From Datura wrightii (taxonomy: Eukaryota > Streptophyta > Magnoliopsida > Solanales > Solanaceae): DNA of 64,000 nt. Within the stretch, counting starts at the first letter, position 1. Each line of letters starts with the position of its first letter. The stretch covers positions 33,810,501 to 33,874,500 of the forward strand of contig JASDFA010000002.1 of NCBI GenBank assembly GCA_035772735.1, given 5' to 3'. The notes under the pieces were generated by a model. The model searched no databases. It was given only the letters and a program-made list of their open reading frames with translations, and had not been told where the DNA came from. The position numbers and the translations under genes are program-made. Below, piece after piece: positions 22,191 to 34,316 of the stretch.

Positions 22191-23980
22191 TCAGGGAGTT
22201 TCACCACCTACTTCTATGCTATGTTGAATTTGATGAACACTGGGGACAGTGTTTGATTTAAGTGTGGGGTGGGAGTAGTTAGGTGCCGGTTGTTTTGTTG
22301 TTGTTTATGTTCATGTCTTGTTGTTGTGCCTGAAAAAATTGTGACCCTGTGATTTTGTGAGTATGTTTTGTATTGTAATTCGGTGTGTAATGAATGTTAA
22401 GTTGTTGTGTGCTATGTGAATTGTTGTTAGCTGGTTGTGTAAATATTTTTTTTCCCTATCGAAATTATCGATATTTTTAAAATCTTTTTAAAATTTTTTG
22501 TTGAATTTTTTTATGATTGGATTTCTCAGCCTTTGTTTTTGGTGCTTTTACCGAGAATAGTCCCATTGAACCAAAGTCGTAAATAGTGATCGTTCCCTGT
22601 GATGGATGGATGACGACCGTCTTAAGGGAAATGTAGTCGATAGGAGTAGTTTTTTTTCTTTCTTTTATTTTCTTTCTTTTGGTTGTTCCCCAAACGTGTC
22701 GCTACTTTATGGTTCAAAATTCTTGTTGCGTGTTGTACATGATATTAAAGATGCAAAGATGATTCGTATGAAAGCATGCAAATGTGAAACATGTTGAGAT
22801 ACCTAGGCCATAGAGTTAGATTCGGTGTGATTGAGGCTTAATATTGAATTCTTGTAAATAGCTGTTTGAAGAATCTGTGGATAAGTCTTGAGGTGAGCAT
22901 GTGCAATGAGTGTGAGGTGAGGTTTCGATTCTTCCATGTTATTGTGAAGTGTCTAGAACTTGCCTGGTGTGTGTACAAAACGAAATGAAGGATGTGCAGT
23001 GTAGGAAAGGATGTAGGCATTTCTTTGATTAAACCGAAAGTTTTTTTTTCTTATCATACCTACCTTGAATGTACATCCTAGTTAGCCCCATTGAGCCTTT
23101 AGCCTATTTTTTTCTTTCACTGAAGAGGTAGAAATTGAGCTTAATCCCTTCTTTTCATTAGCTGTGAATTTGATCCAAAACGCTTAAGCGCTCAAGAAAA
23201 AATAATTTCCCCACAGTGTAAGGAGTGAAAAGAATGAAAAAGAAAGGAAAAGCAGAAGTGGTGAAAGTGAAGATAAGGTCAAGGGTGCACTTGCCGAATA
23301 TAAATAAAATGAAAATGTATAACTAATCTTTGTTAGTAAGTTGAGTGTGCTTAAAGAAATGGGAACAAAAATAAAGAAAGACTTCAAGAATGGGAGGATG
23401 AAGGAAGAAACAATGCCCATAATGATGGTGGGATGTATTGAAAAGCGCTTAAGGAGGATAGTTGCTATTATTGGTTATCCTAGTATTTACTAGTTCCTTA
23501 GCTTATATTACAACCCGTCAAGTCCTACGTGATCTTACATCATGCTTCTTTCTATTAGTGGAGTAATACACTAGAGGCAAGCCTATGGTTCATGACATGA
23601 TGCATGTGAATTCTTTGGGAGAAAGAGAGAAATCATGTTTGTATACCCCTACATGTAGTGCTTTGGCAATCATATGATTGGAAAAGGGGTAATTCTCTTG
23701 TGTTGTGAGGCCACATGCTTGACGACGGATTGAATTTCGTGTCGGATGTATTGATCAGTTGATTTGCATGAGTTTGCCGAGATCGCGAGTCAATTCTTAA
23801 GTCTAGGAGGTCTTAATGTGGTGAATGCCAGTGTGTTTATGAGACTATGCATGTTTTCTTGATGATTTGCTATATTAAATAATCGGTATAACCGTAGCTT
23901 GAATTATCGAGCCAAAGTAGCTATACGTGGGTGTCAATTGCATGAGATATGAGATTATTGTTCAAGGACGAACAAGGTTT
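22191..23980 (+). other. 3' non-coding region of B, shared with D
   Basis: No coding. It begins with a polypurine-like TTTAAGTGTGGGGTGGG (22257-22272). From about 22595 it matches D from about 56370, for example GATGGATGGATGACGAC, AAAACGAAATGAAGGATGTG and TCAAGGACGAACAAGG near the end. Conserved non-coding sequence between elements of different coding content points to RNA packaging or replication signals. Confidence 0.75.
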
Positions 23981-23995
23981 TAAGTGTGGGGTAAG
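23981..23995 (+). promoter_or_regulatory. Polypurine tract of B
   Basis: TAAGTGTGGGGTAAG directly before the 3' LTR start. Similar purine motifs occur inside B at about 20875 and 22257. Confidence 0.75.
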
Positions 23996-25408
23996 TGATC
24001 TTGGGCAGAATTATATGCCCAAGTGATGCTCAAATGTCTATTTCGTCTTGTTTATCTATAGTTATTTGTGCATTCTCATGTGATTTGTAGTTAAAATGTG
24101 AATTTATACTAACCAACATGATTAGTGTTGTTTTGCAGGAAAAATGTAATTTTAGGAAGCTAAGTTGCATGTTGGTGAAAATCAGGAATGGACTCGGAAG
24201 CGAGCAGTGGAAAAGGTCAAGGACAAGCAGCAAATAATGGGGCTCCGCGATGGAGCCATGTCACGCTGCCATCGCGGAGGCAGTCTGCCTCGGGTGGGTT
24301 ACTTGGACAAATTCCAGTGAAGGTCCGCGTCGAGGTCGTGGCACGTTGGCCAAGCCCTGCATTGCATGCCTTGGCACGTTAACCATATTTACCTGGAACA
24401 TGAAATTCCATTGAGGGTCCACGTTTGCACCGTGTCACGGAGGCAGTGCTCCGCGATGCACTCCGTGACACATTTCTTGTTATTCCTGGAAAAATTTCCA
24501 CTAGTATAAATAGCACACTTAGGTTTATTTTTAATTATTCTGACTTCGTTGAGCAAGAACGTGGGTTACAGGCTGTTGAGGAGACGAAATTCTTAGGGTT
24601 CTTCTCTAACTCTTTCTCCTTTACTTCAATTGTTTGTATGATTTATACTCATTTGATGATGTTTAATCCACAAATGAGTGGCTAAATCCATTCTTGCTGA
24701 GGTTAAGAACATTTGTAGTGGAATATAATTTTTGATCATTTTGGTTTTTCATCTTTTCTTCCATGGTTGTTCTATCAATTCTTGTTCTTACTACATTAAT
24801 GTCTGGCCAATGTTAATGTATATCTAAAAAATCCAATTTTATCTTGAAAGAGAAAGAAATTGGAAAGTTGTGAATTGGTAGGATATGATCTCTTCTTAGT
24901 TTGGGAAAATTGAGAATTGATTTACCTTCAGAATAGAAATATATATATGAAAGTCGTATTAGTCAATTTAGGAGTTGGTTTCGTATGGCTAGAACATGAA
25001 ATTCTTTTATCACAGAAATGTAGGTTGAAGGTTCATTATTCTTAAGTTGGGTACAATACGAAAGTTTCTCTCCATAGGCAATAATTCTTGACTAGCAACC
25101 GAAGGAAAGATTAACCAAATTGTATCGATAAATTACTTCCCTGCATGTTTGTTTTAGCCTCAGCTTGCTCATTACTATAGTTCAAACTCACTTTATAATT
25201 TTGTTTTAGATTAGTATAAATAAGGAAACAAACTCTTCAAAATCTTCTTTAAACTGTTGTCTGCATTTTTAGAGTTAGAGTTCATTAACATTTAATTCGA
25301 TTATTACCTTGGTTTAGTCCCTGTGGGATCGATACTTGGCTTACTTAAGCCATTTTACTACTTGTTTGACCACGTGCACTTGCGTTTAGTTGTGAAATAC
25401 ACCGAACA
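23996..25408 (+). repeat. 3' LTR of element B
   Basis: TGATCTTGGGCA to CACCGAACA, 1413 bp, followed by the TSD copy TTATG. GC-rich module: CTCCGCGATGG (24243-24253) facing CCATCGCGGAG (24269-24279), perfect 11-bp arms, and GTGTCACGGAG (24432-24442) facing CTCCGTGACAC (24461-24471). TATA box TATAAATA at 24505-24512. Confidence 0.93.
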
Positions 25409-26109
25409 TTATGTATGTTTATCAGTTATGATATTATGTTTTTAGTAGGTTTGACCCAATGATCAGGTCATCAATTTTTACTTATGAATCTCAATTTTAG
25501 CTTTAGGTCATTTGATTCAGTTATGATCTCCAGTTTATGTGTTCGTGTTTTTAGATATCAGCATGCAGTTTTTACTCTCTGAATCTTGTGATTTTATGAT
25601 TTATGACGTACATGATTTCAATACATACTTATTCAGCCTGTTTTACTTACCTTACATACTCAATACATTTCAAGTACTGACCGCATACTCAATGTTGTAT
25701 CATTTCATGATATAGGTCCTAATGATCAGATTCAGACGCACCGTTAATTCAGCCCTTGTTCCAGCTGAGACCCTGCCTTGGGTGAGTCCTCATCCTCCGA
25801 GGACATCTATCTTTCAGTATTGTCATGTTAGTTTGTTTCAGACTTAGAAATAGTTGGGGGCTTGTCCCAGCATCTCATCAGTTAGTAAAGGCTTTTCAGA
25901 CATAGATTTGTGTATTTAGCTCGAATTCAGTGTTATGATATTCCTGTTGGATAGATGTTTGTTATTCAGACTTTCACTATTTCAGTATTTAGTTATCAAC
26001 TTTGCTCATGCTGATTTTAGTTATCATGCTCATGCCATGGGTTGACTTGGAGCCATTTATGATTCTAGGTTTTGTGTCTAGATCCAGGCCTATGTTCAAG
26101 TCGTGACCA
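25409..26109 (+). mobile_element. Right part of chromovirus LTR C
   Basis: Continues the LTR interrupted at 15670. Ends GTCGTGACCA directly before a primer site, so this was the 5' LTR of C. Includes TGGGTGAGTCCTCATCCTCC (25778-25797), a block repeated in the other C LTR and, in related form, in LTRs E and G. Confidence 0.8.
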
Positions 26110-26112
26110 ACT

Positions 26113-26124
26113 TGGTATCAAAGC
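26113..26124 (+). promoter_or_regulatory. Primer binding site of C
   Basis: TGGTATCAAAGC, one base from the tRNA-Met PBS TGGTATCAGAGC, directly after the LTR. Confidence 0.85.
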
Positions 26125-26293
26125 ATTTGGTTTTGAAGTGTCCTAGGTTTTCTGAAAGCCGCATTAAGTAGAGTCTTTAACAAAGAGGCTACGAAATGTT
26201 TTAGGAAATTTCCCTTCTTTCATGATTCTATCTCATGCTATGAGTTCAAATTTTTCTATTCCTCTAAGTCAAGCTTTATGCGTTTTCAGCATC

Positions 26294-27480
26294 ATGCCTC
26301 CATGCCAAGTTAAAGGAAGAAGGAATGGCAACGAGAATGGAAATAGCCTTGAGGATGGCAATGGAGATAGGCATCAGCAAGCCCCGCTAGCCCCAGTGGA
26401 TCCCGTGCCCGAGCAGGTTGCCATGCTGATTTTAGGGAAGCTATTTAGATGTTGGCACAAGTGGTTACCACCAGGTCAATCAATAGGTAGTGGATGATGT
26501 TCCCTAGAATGGAAACATAGCGGTGGCTAGAGTCCAGGACTTCCTCAAGATGAACCCACCTGAGTTCCTTAGGTCTTGAGTGGATGAGGACCCACACAAG
26601 TTCATTAAGGAGATTTAGATGATCACCCAGATTATGGGGGTGACAGGAGAGCAGTGTGCAGACTTAGCCTCCTATCAATTAAAGGGGGTCGCTTATATAT
26701 GGATGGTAGTGGAGGGATAGCCAGGGGGACGAAGTGGGTCCCATCGATTGGGAGGAGTTTCTCACTGCATTCTTCCCGGGACATAAGGGAAATCAAGGTA
26801 GTCGAGTTCATGAATTTAAGACAGAACAACATGATCGTCCAGGAGTATGCTCTAGAGTTCACCCGGTTGTCCAAATATGCACCGAAGATGGTGGACGATC
26901 AAAGGGCTGGGGCGAGCAAATTTGTGAATGGATTAGCGGACTATTTGGTCAAGGACTGCAGGACCGCCATGCTACATCAGGACATTTACTTCTCCTGATT
27001 GGTCTTGTATGCCCAGTAGAAAAAGGCAGTGTAGATGAGGGAGAGGGAGAGAGAGGCCAAGAGGGCTCAAACATACATCTTTGGATTATCCCTATAGAGG
27101 TTTGGTGGTGGACACCGCCAAAGTCCTACTTGATATCATCAACCCCAGTACCGTCATCAGCCAGTGTGCCATCCAGGTCTAGGCATGATCAGAGGGGAAA
27201 GACATCCTCGAGGTCAGGGGAGCAGGTCAGTAGATCCCAGCATTCCAGTTTATGGAAGGTGTGGTAGGAGGCATACCAAATAGTGCTTAGCAAGTTCAGG
27301 GGCATGTTTTGGGTGCGGGAAGCCCGAACACATGCACATAGATTGCCCAGTGGCCAAACAGGGCCATGGTAGAGACTGAGACCTAGTTACCAGTTCAGCA
27401 GCTCCACCAGCACACTCAGCTTAGTAGGTGCATCCACTAGTACAGGTGGTGGCTAGCATTAGAGTAGGTTTTATGCTCTC
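26294..27480 (+). pseudogene. Chromovirus gag remnant of C
   Basis: Starts MPPCQVKGRRNGNENGN at an ATG at 26294. Changes of frame follow, then a capsid-like part (ALEFTRLSKYAPKMVDDQRA, about 26840-26900) and a zinc knuckle CFGCGKPEHMHIDC (27305-27346), a standard C-x2-C-x4-H-x4-C RNA-binding motif. Stops and frameshifts throughout. Directly after the knuckle region the sequence runs into a partial LTR; protease and pol are gone. Confidence 0.82.
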
Positions 27481-27484
27481 TCAT

Positions 27485-28421
27485 CATGAAAACCCCGGGT
27501 CTCAAAATTACGTGCCAATGTAGGATTTTACATTTCCTCCCTCATGAGCTTCCCCTTCCCTGCACGGGCCTTCAGCTTGATATCAATATCATGGTAGCAC
27601 TCTTAGCCCTTGAAAGGCTTTGGATGGACTTTCCCACTTGAGTGTAATAGTTGGGATCATGTAAGCTCTATTATGATATGTCGATTACATGAGGAGTCTC
27701 CCATTGTTCCTCATGATCTCAGTTATGCATGTTTATCAATTATGATATTATATATTTAGCAGGTTTGACCCAATGATCAGGTTATCCAATTTTACTTATG
27801 ATCTCAGTTTCAGCTTTAGGTCATTCGATTCAGTTATGAGATCTAGTTTTTTTCTATTCATATTTTTAGATATCAACATGTAGTTTTTACTCTACGAATC
27901 TTATTATGTTATGATTTATGACATACATGATTTTAGTATATACTTATTCATCCTGTTTTTCTTACCTTGATACTCAGTACATTTCATGTACTGATCATAT
28001 ACCCTATGTTGTATCATTTCATGATAAAGGTCCCAGTGATCAGACTCAGATGCACCGTTAGTTCAACTCTTGTTCCAGCTCAAACCCTACCTTGGGTGAG
28101 TCCTCATCATCCGAGGACATCTATCTTTCAGTATTGTCATGTCAGTTCGTTTCAGACTTAGAGATAGCTGGGGGCTTGTCCCAGCATCTCAACAGTTAGT
28201 AGTGGCTTTTCAGACATAGATTTGTGTATTCAGCTCGGATTCAGTGTTATGATATTCCCGTTGGATAGACGTTTGTTATTTAGATTTTTGCTATTTTAGA
28301 ATTTAGTTATTAGCTTTTCTCATGTTGATTTTAGTTATCATGTTCATGCCATGGGTTGACTTGGAACCATTTATGATTCTAGGTCCGTGTCTAGATTCGG
28401 GCCTATGTTCAGGTCGTGACA
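27485..28421 (+). mobile_element. 5'-truncated 3' LTR of C
   Basis: Matches C LTR from 15417 to its end without the B insertion; ends GGTCGTGACA. The joint with gag lies at TCATGAAAACCC, a stretch also present in the intact LTR at 15416-15427. Confidence 0.8.
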
Positions 28422-30009
28422 ATGATTAATTAAATTTATTCTACTATAAGTGCCTTACTAACTTAATCAAAACATATTTATGTGAGGACAACATATACCA
28501 ATTCAACCTAACGCTAAGAATAACTCAATCAAAGCTTATAAGACTTGATTATGTAACTTTAACTATTATTTAAGAAAGGGGCAGCAAGCTGCTCACTGAC
28601 ACATATAACATCTAAAGACTCTTAATTCATGTAATCTAACCTCTTATAGAATCATGTGAGAGAAACATGTAATATGGGATTGTGCCTTAACGACAAAAGA
28701 GCTTTTAGCCTTATATACCTCACGTTTGAATTTCGAAAAGTGTAGAACAAGTCAATCCTTCCTTTAGAAATATAATATACATAAATAAGGTACAATGAGG
28801 CTAATATTCGCAGCTAATTAAAATGGAGTATTTGCAAGGCAACAACTAAATGAAAACGGGTAGCATGCCCGTATAACACATAAATACTTAGCGTATCACA
28901 GCGCCTTCCTTTTTTGACTTCAAAAAAGCTTCTTATTCCTCTCCTTGACCTTATTTACTTTCATAATCAATAACAACACAAAAATATCCCCTAAACAATC
29001 CACAATTCCCTTAACATTACAACTATCGCATTGAGCTCACGACTTTCGATCACCATCCCATGAGTTCTTAACAAAACCAATCTAGAATTCTTCCTCAAAA
29101 CTTATAAACAAAGAGAAGTGAGAATGGGAAGAACCTTACCTTACTTGTATAGAATTTTATGCTTTTTTTGTGGTACCTTCAGGAGCTTGAACTTCTCCTT
29201 CACTATACCAAAGAGGAGAGGAAAATCATTTAACTTTCAAGAGTAAAACGAGGAAGGAAGCTTAGGAAAGGGACTTAAATACTTCATAAACTTAACCAAC
29301 ATAACAACTTAGCTTTTCATAGAAGAATTGATCCAAAACTAAGCAAGTTTACTTTCCTAAACTTGGAGAAAAGATGATAAATGTTTTAACTCTAAGAGGG
29401 GTCTTTGAGCGGTTGTTTTTATAAGCAAAGAGAGAGATCTTTATGACTTAAATTTTTTTGTAATTTCCTAAATTTTTTGTGACGAAAATGGCCAAGTCTA
29501 TACCCTTAAGACGGGTCCCTTTGGCAGATATTTTTTAACCCAATTTTGGGCTATGTTGGGGGTCAAACTTTTGGGCCAAACTTTGTCAAATTTGTGGGCT
29601 GTTTTGAGCAGATTTTAGCGTCCTTTTGATCCATCCTTTGGGATACTTTTGAGATCATTTTGGTCCATTATTTTTTCAAGTAGGTGATTCACCTACTTTT
29701 CCCTTCAATAATATCAAAAGTCTAAGTAGGTGATGCACATACTTGACTTAAACTTGGGTGTCCCTTTGGACCTTAATTCATTTGGACTTTTTGGATAGAA
29801 TTGGTGTCACTTTGTTGGGAAAATTTTAAGTTTCATTTGAGATACTATTAGGTTCATTAATACATGCATTTGTTGTACCTACTTGACCCGCTTAACTTGG
29901 TCCATTCCGCTTAAGTAGATGGGTGCACTGACTTGCCGTTATAAGCTTAACTAAGTTGACGAGCACCAGACTTCTTTTACTCCACTTTTCCAATTATTAG
30001 TCTACTTAC
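28422..30009. other. AT-rich sequence with no recognised feature
   Basis: No frame of note and no LTR ends that I can pair. Texture (long purine/pyrimidine runs, TTTTATAAGC) suggests decayed LTR or retrotransposon sequence. Confidence 0.4.
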
Positions 30010-31417
30010 TGATAACACTCAAACTCACACTTCCTGTCAAAGTATGAAGCAGATGTTGTCAATAAAGAACCTAACAAAGAGGTTGGGGTCAAACCCACAG
30101 GGAATAAGGTAAGAACTAGATAGTGCCAGTACTTAAACTTGTTGGTGAGTTATCTCCGAATTGGGGGGTTTAAAGAAAAATAGTAGTAAAACAAGATTGC
30201 GATTGTGGTTGTTATCAAGATTTGCAAATAACTAGGGTAAGTATTCCCCATGGGTTCATAATTACTTCAGGTATACATGCGTGACAATTCCAGTGTTTAC
30301 TTGTAGAACCGATAACTAGGGTTCAGCCAAACGACTGACTCATTCCTATTGGATGACTATACTCAATCACCAGGTCAGGTCTCATGAGAAATTTCAAAAT
30401 AATCATTATCAATGTTCCAAATTAACTTTCCTGCAACCGCAACTCAAGTCATACAATGATCATAAAATTTAAGGCTTTATTGTATTTCTCTTTTTCTAAT
30501 CTCTACTTCTCTAGGTTCAAGCAAGTAAAGAATTTAGGCAAGTTGTAACATTGCGCACCATTAATAAAAGTTTGAAGATGAAGAGAATACAATGCAAGTG
30601 GTTAGCATTGGTTTCGACTCACTTTGTGTAACCCTAGTTCATTAATCCACCATGATTCCCACAACCCTATTGTGGAGGTTTTAGCCTCTAATAATTATAA
30701 GATTATGTTAGTATTCATAGACAAACACATAATTGAATACTTACAAAAATAATTGAAAGAAAACCTGTGTTGAATATTGATGAACAAAATCAAGAACAAT
30801 TTGAGAAAACCAAGTTTTGATCTCAAGAATTGCTCTCCAATATTGTTTACAAACTTGATAATAATTCCCCAAAAAATTAACTATGAATCTTCTTTCAATA
30901 TGTTCTAACTTTCTCCTACTTAAACAAACATAAAAGGTATTTATATAGACAATAAAGTCCTTTCCCTAATCTAACAGGGAAATTTCCATATCTCGCACCA
31001 ACTCGTCTGACGACTGGTCATACGACCCATAATAGGATTGTACGGGTCGTTCCTTGCTTTCGTACATTCCTTGATTGCTACAGAATTGGCTAAGTATTGG
31101 CAACTGGTGCCACTCATACCATGATCCTATGAGTTGTACAATCCATTCGTGGTTTGGCTCTGAGAACTCTGACATCTTCTGAAGTTTTCTATGAGTGTTA
31201 TGGTATGCCTCGTACCTTGCTCCTATGACTCGTAACTTCTTATTGCATTTTGAGTTCTTCCAAGTCTTTAAGAATCACTGAAGCTTCCCACGGCTCCTGG
31301 TATGAGTCGTAGGTAGATGCTACGAGTTGTAAGTTCCACCCATACTAGGAGACTTCTGTGCAAATTTTCTTTGAGGTATTCCATGATTCAAGTTATGGCT
31401 CGTACTATTTTAGCACT
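30010..31417 (-). mobile_element. Antisense LTR H, left part
   Basis: Read on the minus strand it ends GTGTGAGTTTGAGTGTTATCA. The block before that (a 'ccctgtgggtttgacccc' phrase) is typical of the U5 end of Athila-type plant LTRs. CGACTCGT/ACGAGTCGT-like words are frequent at 30990-31345 and lie upstream, in LTR orientation, of a TATATAAATA box (about 30939-30948). It is interrupted at 31417 by LTR E and seems to continue at 33921. The left border is a best guess. Confidence 0.5.
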
Positions 31418-33920
31418 TGCAATGCCTCAGAAACTCAAAATCTAATTCCAAAACTTAAATTAGGAAATCTAGAAAAGCTGCAGAAAAGCTTCAGGACATC
31501 CCACCTAACGAGTCATTAAGTGGCCTCACAACTCGTCAGGTGAGCCGTAAGAAGGAGGCTTAATAATTTAAAGAGGGGAGGCAATGTAACTAATGAGGGG
31601 CTTCACAAGTCGTGGTCACTGACCACGACCCGTTAAGACACTCGTGGTCAGGCTTGAGATGAGAATATAGCTAGTTGACTAGTGTACTTGACGAGTGGGT
31701 GCAATGAGTTGTCATCTGTGCCAACGACTCGTTAGGTGACTCGTTACAGGACTCAGTATTAAACCTCCAAAATGAGACAATGTGGTCCACAACTGGCGAC
31801 CATGAGTCATGGTGACTGACCATGACTCATCAGGTCCCTTTTGGTGACCTACTGAGGATTCCAGGTAGTGTACCTGACGGGAGTGACCAGAAGTGTGGTT
31901 AGTCACCACGAGCCGTTAGGTCACCCATTAGGGGCATTTGACAGTTTTTCTCAGTGAATTTCTAAGGGCTATTTAGTAATTTCCTACTCTCCCATGATTT
32001 AAACTACGTCATTTTATTCATAATTTTAGACATTTTAGTGGGGGAAAACGGTTAATTCCTCATTCCCCACTCTCAGTTCTCAAAATAAGACCGAACATTC
32101 TCCTCTCAAGAACCCTCCAACCAAGACTAGGGCTTCTCATCTCTTGCAGCAGTTTAAGCTTCTCCTCTTGAAGGATTTTAGTTAGGTATGTGGGAATTCA
32201 ACAAGGGAGTTGTCCTTCCCTTGTGTCCCCCAAAACCCTTCCATAATTCCCCTATAAGTTTAGCCCTGAGTTCTTCGAATAGGAATAAATTTTCATGTTG
32301 GGTTTCGTTAATTTCAATTGGGATAATATCCATGTTTATTACTCGTATGATTTTCATCAAATTATAAGTAAATAGTTAATGTTATTGCCAATATGATTTA
32401 TAGCCCTAAATTTTTTAGTAAAGATTATTGCGTATCAATTTCCGTCTATATTGCATAGTATGTTTTTTGGGCTGAATATCCTAGAAATTCCTATCATATA
32501 TATATGTGATGAATTATTCCCTTGATGAGAATGATTTTTCCCTTGTTGGATGAAATCCCTCTAAATTCTTAAAATTTCGTCATATTATGAAATTCCCGTG
32601 TTGTTAGAATAAGTTGAGTTCTCTATTAGCTACTAGTATTTCAGGCTAGTTAGAACGTAGAATCTCTTTAGAATCATTCAGAAAATTGTCAACTGATCAA
32701 TTTGACTCCAATTTTTTCCCGAGATATCAGTGGTTCCTCCCAGTTATCAGAATCATAGAATCTAGTTTTGGTCCATTAAGCATTCATGACAGTTTATATA
32801 TATAGCTCTGACCAGCCACAGGATCTCAGTTCAGTTTACAGTTTGTTCTTAGACGGTTACGACGCTTCCAGATAAGAAGCTCTGACCAGTCTAGAACCCA
32901 GTTTTAGAATTTGGTCCGATAAGGCTCTCATGGTGCTTTTAGTTATATGTCCCTGTAGTCTTGGACCTTAGTTTTGAGCTATCAGCTTAGCAATTCAGTA
33001 TAGGCTTCTAGCGGGAGTAGGACTTAGCACCGAGCAGGCCAGGGTTCCAGCACCCAGGTTCCCAAAACTACGTTGCCAGCCTAGGTTACAGTATTAATTG
33101 GCCTGATGGCCCCTAGGCTTTTGTGATCACCCAGTTCATGCCTTAATACCCTAGCAAGGTATATTGGGTCCTATCAGTGGGGTGTATACATCAGAATCCA
33201 CGTATAGCTCACGTGGTTATATGTCGGTTAGAGACTTTCCCACTAGTCAGTTCAATTCAGTCTCGATTGTAACCGTTCATCTCAGTTCAGATCAGTTCAG
33301 TGTGGTCTCTCAGACTCAATATTTCAGACATAGGGCAAGTTCATGACCATCAGCTAGGGTCTTTATTGTCCATATTTACTATATTCCAGTTGTATCAGTT
33401 TTCAATATTTTCAGTTGGTCATTTCATGTCATTTTAGATTAGTTACTAGTTCTTTTATACTATTTATATCTCCCACTTACTCAGTACATTCAAAGTGCTG
33501 ATGCATACTTTTATGTTGTATCGTTTCATGATATAGCTGCAGGTTCTCAGACCCAACGTCGTTAGTCGATTTCGTTCAAATCTCCCTATCAGCAGTAGCA
33601 GTGTGAGTCCTCATATTTTGAGGGCGTTATTTCATTCATTTCAATCTTCTTTATTATTTTTAGTTAAGAATCAGAGTTAGCTAGGGGCTTGTCCCAGTAA
33701 CTCCTCTATTAGATGGCTTTTAGGATTTCAGACTTTCAGGCATTTAAAAATCTCTATGTTCAGTCTTTAATTTCTTATAAATGCTATTATGTATTATTTC
33801 AAATTTCCATTGTGCATGTTTACTTAGGATACCAGTGTATCATAGACCAAAGGTTTACTTGGGGTCACTTGAGACTTCAAGTACCATGTTACGTCCAAGG
33901 TGTAGGCTCGGGTCGTGACA
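31418..33920 (+). mobile_element. Solo LTR E (chromovirus type)
   Basis: Ends GGCTCGGGTCGTGACA and carries the same ordered blocks as LTRs C and G (CCGAGCAGGCCAGGG near 33037, GTATCGTTTCATGATATAG near 33518, GGGGCTTGTCCCAG near 33685). No primer site follows, and the flanking sequence on both sides looks like one interrupted LTR (H), so it is a solo LTR. Possible TSD GCACT/GTACT with one mismatch. Length 2503 bp, close to G (2521). The U3 part (31500-31930) is full of ACTCGT words. Confidence 0.72.
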
Positions 33921-34300
33921 GTACTTATCGTGCTGAGAGTTGTACTGTGCCTTTGCAATGTTCCAACCTTCTGAGCTTTTACATGAGTTTTAGTACGGCT
34001 CATACTGAGATCAGTACTTGGCTTATTTTCTGCATCTTTTGCATATTTTTGCTTCAACACCTATGTTCTCTAAAACCAAAGTAAAAACACCTCATATTCG
34101 TATAAATATACCTAAGTCCATCCTATTTTCTCAATTTTAAGCATCGAAAGTGTTGTAAACTCACAACAAATCAACTTAATTCTTATGCACGCTTGCATTA
34201 CCCAACTATTGTTTTAAATACCATCTTTTCATCATGAGTTTAAGTACTTTCATCGACATTAGCTTGGTCGTACAAGCGTTTAAAAGTATGAGTCATTACA
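33921..34300 (-). mobile_element. Antisense LTR H, right part
   Basis: On the minus strand it begins TGTAATGACTCATAC, directly after a polypurine tract, which is the look of a 3' LTR start. It shares TACGGCTCATACTGAGATC-like phrasing with the left part. Whether this start and the Athila-like end at 30010 belong to one LTR is unsure. Confidence 0.5.
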
Positions 34301-34316
34301 TCATCCCTCCTTTGGG
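34301..34316 (-). promoter_or_regulatory. Polypurine tract of the antisense element
   Basis: On the minus strand CCCAAAGGAGGGATGA directly before TGTAATGACTC. Confidence 0.6.

Larger units (their letters stand above)
15671..25408 (+). mobile_element. Element B: non-autonomous Athila/Tat-like LTR retrotransposon
   Basis: Complete insertion: 5' LTR 15671-17071, tRNA-Asp PBS, gag-protease frame, second ORF, polypurine tract, 3' LTR 23996-25408. The 5-bp target duplication TTATG is perfect (15666-15670 and 25409-25413). The target is the LTR of element C, whose interrupted sequence is confirmed by the uninterrupted copy near 27720. RT, RNase H and nearly all of integrase are absent, so it must have depended on enzymes from a related element. 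The LTRs differ at many positions and both reading frames carry stops: an old, probably inactive insertion. Confidence 0.93.

Noticed and set aside
33713..34084. 123-codon plus-strand frame
   Set aside because: It crosses the end of LTR E and the flanking antisense LTR; no domain and not conserved in G or C.
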